NCBI GenBank assembly: GCA_025356475.1
Contig: JANXSX010000089.1
Location: 1 to 36,794 of the forward strand
From: Isosphaeraceae bacterium
GTDB taxonomy: Bacteria; Planctomycetota; Planctomycetia; Isosphaerales; Isosphaeraceae
Direction: 5' to 3'
DNA length: 36,794 nucleotides
Shown: in pieces, positions 33,044 through 36,794 of the stretch
Layout of the letters: every line of letters begins with the position of its first letter
Numbering within the stretch: position 1 is the stretch's first letter
Translations under genes and position numbers: made by a program
Notes under the pieces: model-generated
The model's database searches: none
The model's input: the letters and a program-made list of their open reading frames with translations, nothing else
What the model was told of the DNA's origin: nothing

Positions 33044-34573
33044 TCAAGCGACGATCGCAGTCCCCGTCGATGAGGCGGGTGGAGTCCGGTCGAGCCCTTT
33101 CCGCAAGGTCTCGGCGAATTGGGTCACGCTGTAGCTCCGCGTCATGAAGTAATCGACGTGGTGAAGTTCACAGACGGGCTTGAGCCGTTCGGTGACATGG
33201 TGACCGACATATTTAAGGATGATCACAAAATCCATTGCGCGATTGGCGATCTTCTGCTCCACCGAGTCGAGAGCTGCAGGCCGATTGGTCTCGTAGGCGA
33301 TCCATTCGAGTTCTTCGAAGCCGAACAGCTTTTCGAGCTTGCGACGGCTATCCTCGCGGACGGCTCCGCCGATCATGTAGACTCGTTTGCCCTTGGTCAA
33401 CTCAAGGACGTCGCTATAGCGATCGGGTAAGGTCTGGGCAGCTTTCTCTTCGTCCTCAACCATCCGGTCGAGATTCCTGCGAAGGGCCCGGAGGTCCCCT
33501 CCCTGGATAAATTCGCGATAGGGCATCACGAGTTCGTTCACTTCTGGATCCGAGGTGCCGAAGCCACTCACGACATTTGCGAGTACCTTGAGAAACTCCT
33601 CGGTCTCTTCGGTGGTTGGGGTCTCCAGCAGGTGGCCCCGCGTCGTTAACCGTGTGAGTTCTTCGAGAGCCCCTCGGGCGTTGTCCCGATTGCGGCGGAC
33701 CCGATCTTCTTGGGCGACCGCAGCATCACGCTGGTGGCTCTCGAGCTGCTTGTACCGGCTTGATTCATCGAGTGCGTCTTGAAGTTCGACCTTGGCGTCG
33801 GCGATATAGGTGAGCCAATCGGCTGTGAAGTTCTGCTGGAAGGCTTCAATATAGCCGGGCTTATACCGCTTTGAGATCCCAACGAGTTCCGGGAAAATCT
33901 GGCGAAGACGCACATTTTGCTCTTCGTTGAATTCCGAGAGATCGGATTCCTGGAGCAAGCGGTACCGACCGATCCAGATCTTGAGCTGGGCGACCTGTTG
34001 TTTCGAGTCGATCATCCCGAAGTAGTTGGCACTATCGGCGATCTCACGCGCCAACGCGGCTAACTGCCCGGCGGGGAGGAATGTCGACGACTCGATAACA
34101 AGTTTATCCTCGTTGACGAAATCGGCCGCGAGATGAGGCTGCAACCGGTCGAGTTCTTTGCGTGTATGCTGATATGATTCTACGGATGTCGCTAGATCCC
34201 GACGCGCTTCGGTGGCATCTCGATTGATCTCAGCGAGTTCTGCCTGGATCGTTGAGCGACGCTCTTTGAGCTCGCGTTCGGACTGCGCGAACAGAGTCTC
34301 TGCTTCGCGGACTTGCTCGGGCTCGAGATAAGAGCGGAACTTGGCACTTTTCATCGCCAATTCGCGGAGCGTAATTTCGTCGAGTTCGAGCTGTTCGAGT
34401 TCGCGCGTAAGAGGAGGCCGCTCTTCGCGCACACGCTGCTCGGCAAGCCGATTCCGCTCTTGAGCTGAGCGGAGTCGCTCGGCAGAGAGCTGGATCTCAG
34501 AGTTGAGCCGCTTGGCACTGGCCTTGGCTTCGGCCTGTTGAACCATTGCAGCGAGCCGTTCAATCGCAGACAT
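33044..34573 (-). CDS. Large coiled-coil protein with C-terminal DUF2325 domain
   Basis: A 509-residue protein without signal or membrane segments. About residues 1-330 are dominated by charged heptads (AMVQQAEAKASAKRLNSEI, RERSTIQAE-like stretches). The last hundred residues (KRVYMIGGAVREDSRRKLEK, then DFVIILKYVGHHVTERLKPV and YFMTRSYSVTQF) match the DUF2325 pattern: a Rossmann-like strand, a Gly-Gly turn and a later HH. DUF2325 is usually a stand-alone protein of about 100 residues; its biochemical function is unknown. The ATG at 34573 begins the coiled coil; an upstream extension to 34684 is unconserved. No strong ribosome site is visible. A promoter and leader hairpins lie upstream. Confidence 0.75.
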   Translation of the reverse strand: MSAIERLAAMVQQAEAKASAKRLNSEIQLSAERLRSAQERNRLAEQRVREERPPLTRELEQLELDEITLRELAMKSAKFRSYLEPEQVREAETLFAQSERELKERRSTIQAELAEINRDATEARRDLATSVESYQHTRKELDRLQPHLAADFVNEDKLVIESSTFLPAGQLAALAREIADSANYFGMIDSKQQVAQLKIWIGRYRLLQESDLSEFNEEQNVRLRQIFPELVGISKRYKPGYIEAFQQNFTADWLTYIADAKVELQDALDESSRYKQLESHQRDAAVAQEDRVRRNRDNARGALEELTRLTTRGHLLETPTTEETEEFLKVLANVVSGFGTSDPEVNELVMPYREFIQGGDLRALRRNLDRMVEDEEKAAQTLPDRYSDVLELTKGKRVYMIGGAVREDSRRKLEKLFGFEELEWIAYETNRPAALDSVEQKIANRAMDFVIILKYVGHHVTERLKPVCELHHVDYFMTRSYSVTQFAETLRKGLDRTPPASSTGTAIVA

Positions 34574-34617
34574 CGTTACACATTCTATGCGGTAGGACCC
34601 ACCAAGACCGGTGAACA

Positions 34618-34718
34618 ACCCGCCCGGGGGACTGAGATGGCGGGTGATCGGACTTGAAAGGTGTAAGACAACGAAGAGCGACAAACGGTCGCGAGCGTTA
34701 CACCATTAGGCTATTATA
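34618..34718 (-). promoter_or_regulatory. Promoter element and structured leader of the DUF2325 gene
   Basis: On the minus strand a perfect TATAAT (34713-34718) predicts a start near 34706. The leader of about 130 bases would then fold into two stems: GGTGTAA/TTACACC (34698-34704 with 34660-34666) and ACCCGCC/GGCGGGT (34639-34645 with 34618-34624). The -35 is poor, which fits a regulated promoter. Confidence 0.45.
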
Positions 34719-34955
34719 CACCTCAAGTTCGACAATCGGAAGACGAATGCCCATTTCGTTGCGACAATCTCAAACAGAAATCGGATCGTCAGCAATTGAG
34801 GTCGAGAGTGAGTGGATCAATCGCCGCAATGATTGGTCCATCCGCCTATCAATTCATCGAGAATCATCCTGTGGTCCGACACAGCTCCGGCGAATATCAA
34901 ATTGCAATCATGACCTGATCGACGTTTCAAGCCTGCAGGTCACGACTTCTTCCGT

Positions 34956-35318
34956 CTACATGATCATCGGTACAGGTAAGCGGCTTATCTTTGGCAGGGC
35001 CTCGAGTGTCTTGGATTCGAACAGCCACCGCCCGTCCGGCATCCAATGCAATCGAATCCTGATGTCTATGTTCTCACCGATCTCGCAATCCGTACCCTCG
35101 GTTAGATCGGTAATAAGTGTCGTAGAGATGTTGGTCGACCGGAGGACAAACTCAAGCTGGAACGCGAACCGACCCCCCCGACGCCGCTCGGGGGAGATTC
35201 CCGAGAGGTCGAAGCAGGCGATCGCCTCGTCGAGCCGGTGAGGGTCGTCTTCAGACGCGTTCATCGCAATGAGAAACGTCCGGACCGTTGCCCGTGGAGA
35301 ATGGAACCGAGGATCCAA
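34956..35318 (-). pseudogene. Fragment of a planctomycete MscS-associated N-terminal domain
   Basis: About 120 residues reading SPRATVRTFLIAMNASEDD, ACFDLSGISPERR, FQLEFVLRSTNI and MPDGRWLFESKTLEALPKI. From memory this pattern occurs as the N-terminal domain of large planctomycete mechanosensitive-channel-like proteins (SPRATxxTFLxAM ... MPDGRWLF). Here it ends with TAG at 34956-34958 right after that domain; no channel helices follow and there is no proper start (TTG at 35318 only). I take it as a remnant; an independent small protein is possible. The 34574-34955 stretch beyond it shows only the DUF2325 leader and nothing else I can support. Confidence 0.5.
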
Positions 35319-35732
35319 CGATCCAACTCGGGGTCGGGAGACCGGAACAGATCTCTCCCCAATGCTCGCGGTTGAGCGTCATCGACCGATGGGTGGCGGG
35401 TGGCACAGATAGCTACGTTTGGTGCCACTGGGTCGTACTCGACCAGTGTTCTTTGCTTTAACAGGACACTGGTCGAGTACGATCCAGTGGTACCAAGAGA
35501 TGTTCACTAGTATCACCTGACGCTCGGTTACAAAACGCCGAAGGAGTTCAGTGCCCTATGTGACGGAAATGAAGAGGAGAAGCAACCCTCGGAAATTACA
35601 AGCACGCATGCGAACAAACGTTGATGAGTGTTCCATATGGGGTGGACCAGAAATCGGGGAGCAGGTCAAGTCACAACCATCCTGATTGACCAAACCGTCC
35701 CTATCTCCGACAATACCCCTATGGAGACAACT
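35319..35732. other. Noncoding stretch with a large nested palindrome
   Basis: About 410 bases without a supportable gene between the MscS-like fragment and the antitoxin/PIN pair. Its main content is the 31-bp inverted repeat at 35419-35496. A longer open frame running into the antitoxin gene from 35628 has no ribosome site before its early start codons. Confidence 0.5.
35419..35496. repeat. 31-bp inverted repeat whose arms are themselves palindromic
   Basis: The arms 35419-35449 and 35466-35496 are reverse complements over 31 bases with two G/A differences, both G-U pairs in plus-strand RNA, around a 16-base spacer. Each arm also folds on itself: CACTGGGTCG-TACT-CGACCAGTG in the left (35426-35448) and the matching form in the right. 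It has no terminator T-run and resembles a small palindromic mobile element or cruciform-forming site. Confidence 0.75.
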
Positions 35733-35942
35733 ATGAAAACGCTCGAATCGGCCATTGATCAAGAGCAAGCAGACCGTCAAGAGATTATGCGTCTGGTCTC
35801 CGAAGGCAAACGGGTAACAGATCCCGAACTTCGGCGACGTGTGACGGAGCGGGCTGATGCTGTACGGCGGGTGATGCTCGAACGCCACGGCGTGATAAAC
35901 ATCGCCGTCGATCTGCTCCGCGAATGCCGTGATGAAGACTGA
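35733..35942 (+). CDS. Antitoxin of an antitoxin/PIN-toxin pair
   Basis: A 69-residue, highly charged helical protein (MKTLESAIDQEQADRQEIMR, then ELRRRVTERADAVRRVMLER). No DNA-binding domain is obvious, but size, charge and a one-base overlap with the PIN gene downstream (TGATG) identify it as the likely antitoxin. GGAG lies six bases before the ATG at 35733; the ATG at 35721 is less well placed. Confidence 0.7.
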   Translation: MKTLESAIDQEQADRQEIMRLVSEGKRVTDPELRRRVTERADAVRRVMLERHGVINIAVDLLRECRDED

Positions 35943-36355
35943 TGGAAGTTCTTGATGCCAGTGTCGGCCTAAAATGGGTGCTCGACGAAGACGATTCCGA
36001 CAAGGCTCGCAATCTCCGCGACGAATTCCGCTCGGCTCTCCGGGATTTCATCGCCCCGGATATCTTCGCTGTTGAATGTGCTCACGCCCTGACGAAAGGG
36101 GAGCGGAAAGGGACCGTCGTCGATCCTGATTTACTCTACGATGAGATCATGCTGGATGTCCCTCACCTCTTCTCGTCGATCCCGCTCATGGCTCGGGCAG
36201 TTACCATCTCACGTATGGCTCGCATTGCCGTTTACGATTGCGTCTATGTCGCTCTCGCGGAACGGGAAGGGTGCGAACTGATCACAGCCGATCAAAAACT
36301 GATCAATGCACTCGGAGCAAAGATGAAATTCATCATCCCGCTCTCCACGCTCTAG
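35942..36355 (+). CDS. PIN-domain toxin (VapC-like ribonuclease)
   Basis: A 137-residue PIN protein that would cut RNA with a metal-dependent active site. Acidic positions are all present: EVLDASVGLKWVL (Asp5), DIFAVECAHAL (Glu), AVYDCVYVALAE (Asp) and ELITADQKL (Asp), in the usual order. Length matches VapC. It overlaps its antitoxin by one base. Unlike the other toxin loci in this window, both partners are intact, so this is probably a live module. Confidence 0.85.
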   Translation: MEVLDASVGLKWVLDEDDSDKARNLRDEFRSALRDFIAPDIFAVECAHALTKGERKGTVVDPDLLYDEIMLDVPHLFSSIPLMARAVTISRMARIAVYDCVYVALAEREGCELITADQKLINALGAKMKFIIPLSTL

Positions 36356-36452
36356 ACCTGAGCAAAGTTTATGCACGCATGTATCCTCCGGCCAGTCTCA
36401 CGACTGATCCCTCACTTTGGAGGCACCAGGCGGCTCAAGGCTGCAGACCTGT

Positions 36453-36794
36453 GAAGCGGACGCTCGCCGAGTGCTGGCGGTTCTTCCCAAGCGGTTCGCG
36501 AAGTACGGTTTGACGATCCATCCTGAGAAGACGCGATTGGTGCCGTTCGAGCGGCCCGATCGCGTCGCCCAGCAATCCGGGACCGATGAGCCTCACTCCA
36601 GCGGGACTTTTGACCTGTTGGGGGTTCACGCACTTCTGGTCGCGTTCGCTGCGAGGCAACTGGGTGGTGAAGCGCAAGACGTCGCGGAGTCGATTCACTC
36701 GGGGGCTGCATTCGATTTCGGAGTGGTGTCGAACCAATCGCCACCTTCCGAAGCTGGAGCAGCACCAGACATTGAGCCAGAAGTTGATGGGTCA
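36453..36794 (+). pseudogene. Group II intron reverse transcriptase/maturase fragment, frameshifted, runs off the end
   Basis: Reads EADARRVLAVLPKRFAKYGL, then HPEKTRLVPFERP, and TFDLLG, the C-terminal part of the RT palm and thumb of group II intron-encoded proteins. At a run of five G (36620-36624) the frame must shift by one to continue as FTHFWSRSLRGNWVVKRKTS and the EWCRTNRH-type maturase region to the window edge. The catalytic YADD region and everything N-terminal to it are missing at the left boundary, which abuts the PIN operon. It is therefore a 5'-truncated, frameshifted relic. Confidence 0.75.

Noticed and set aside
35008-35028. GTTCGAATCC-like string on the minus strand, as in a tRNA T-loop
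   Set aside because: It lies within the coding pattern of the MscS-like fragment (RWLFESKT) and no cloverleaf can be built around it.
34654-35241. Open frame of 195 codons on the plus strand
   Set aside because: It overlaps the recognisable minus-strand fragment, its sequence is low in hydrophobic structure and it has no ribosome site or family features.
1-36794. CRISPR arrays, rRNA genes and complete tRNA genes
   Set aside because: No regularly spaced repeats, rRNA-like stretches or complete cloverleaf sequences were seen by eye on either strand.

Overview
The window looks like a chromosomal segment of a planctomycete, most likely Isosphaeraceae-like (inference). Core genes are GC-rich. 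The 24295-25263 gene carries the EANRRNA-type N-terminus common in Planctomycetota, a fragment near 35 kb resembles a planctomycete mechanosensitive-channel-associated domain, and dnaG lies directly upstream of a long rpoD.

Layout. 1-1.8 kb (minus strand): exported Fe/Mn superoxide dismutase, a small membrane protein and an RmlC-like sugar epimerase. 2.0-5.9 kb: argH between two decayed zones. One holds a nuclease-like gene broken by an in-frame TGA. The other holds a VapBC-type pair with a truncated PIN toxin, fused onto a second small-protein/nucleotidyltransferase pair whose nucleotidyltransferase has a nonsense codon and a frameshift. 5.9-10.8 kb: lysA, an exported HEAT-repeat protein with a degenerate receiver-like domain, and a sigma-54 activator without a receiver. 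10.8-12.5 kb: a two-gene cassette, probably horizontally acquired, of an ABC/AAA-type ATPase and a zinc-ribbon PD-(D/E)XK nuclease. It is followed by a beta-class DNA methyltransferase translationally coupled to a GH18 protein. 14.5-17.9 kb: carB. 17.9-19.9 kb: a divergent type II restriction-modification pair, with an M.PvuII-like methyltransferase and a nuclease carrying an N-terminal excisionase-type helix-turn-helix. 20-26.6 kb: GNAT, thioredoxin-like protein, rmlA-type nucleotidyltransferase, GT-C glycosyltransferase, EANRRNA protein and a Tat lipoprotein solute-binding protein. 26.8-27.7 kb: an MqsA-like antitoxin with a nonsense-broken upstream toxin. 28-33 kb: dnaG-rpoD with a strong promoter and terminator, then a zinc-ribbon coiled-coil protein. 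33-34.7 kb: a coiled-coil/DUF2325 protein with a structured leader. 35-36.8 kb: gene fragment, nested palindrome, intact antitoxin/PIN pair and a frameshifted group II intron reverse-transcriptase fragment running off the end.

Housekeeping functions (arginine, lysine and carbamoyl-phosphate synthesis, primase, primary sigma factor, nucleotide-sugar chemistry) are interleaved with defence and toxin-antitoxin modules. The best candidates for unusual biology are the ATPase/nuclease cassette, the HTH-nuclease plus methyltransferase pair with a palindrome between them, and the HEAT/pseudo-receiver protein. All functions are inferred from motifs and remembered family patterns; no database search was run.
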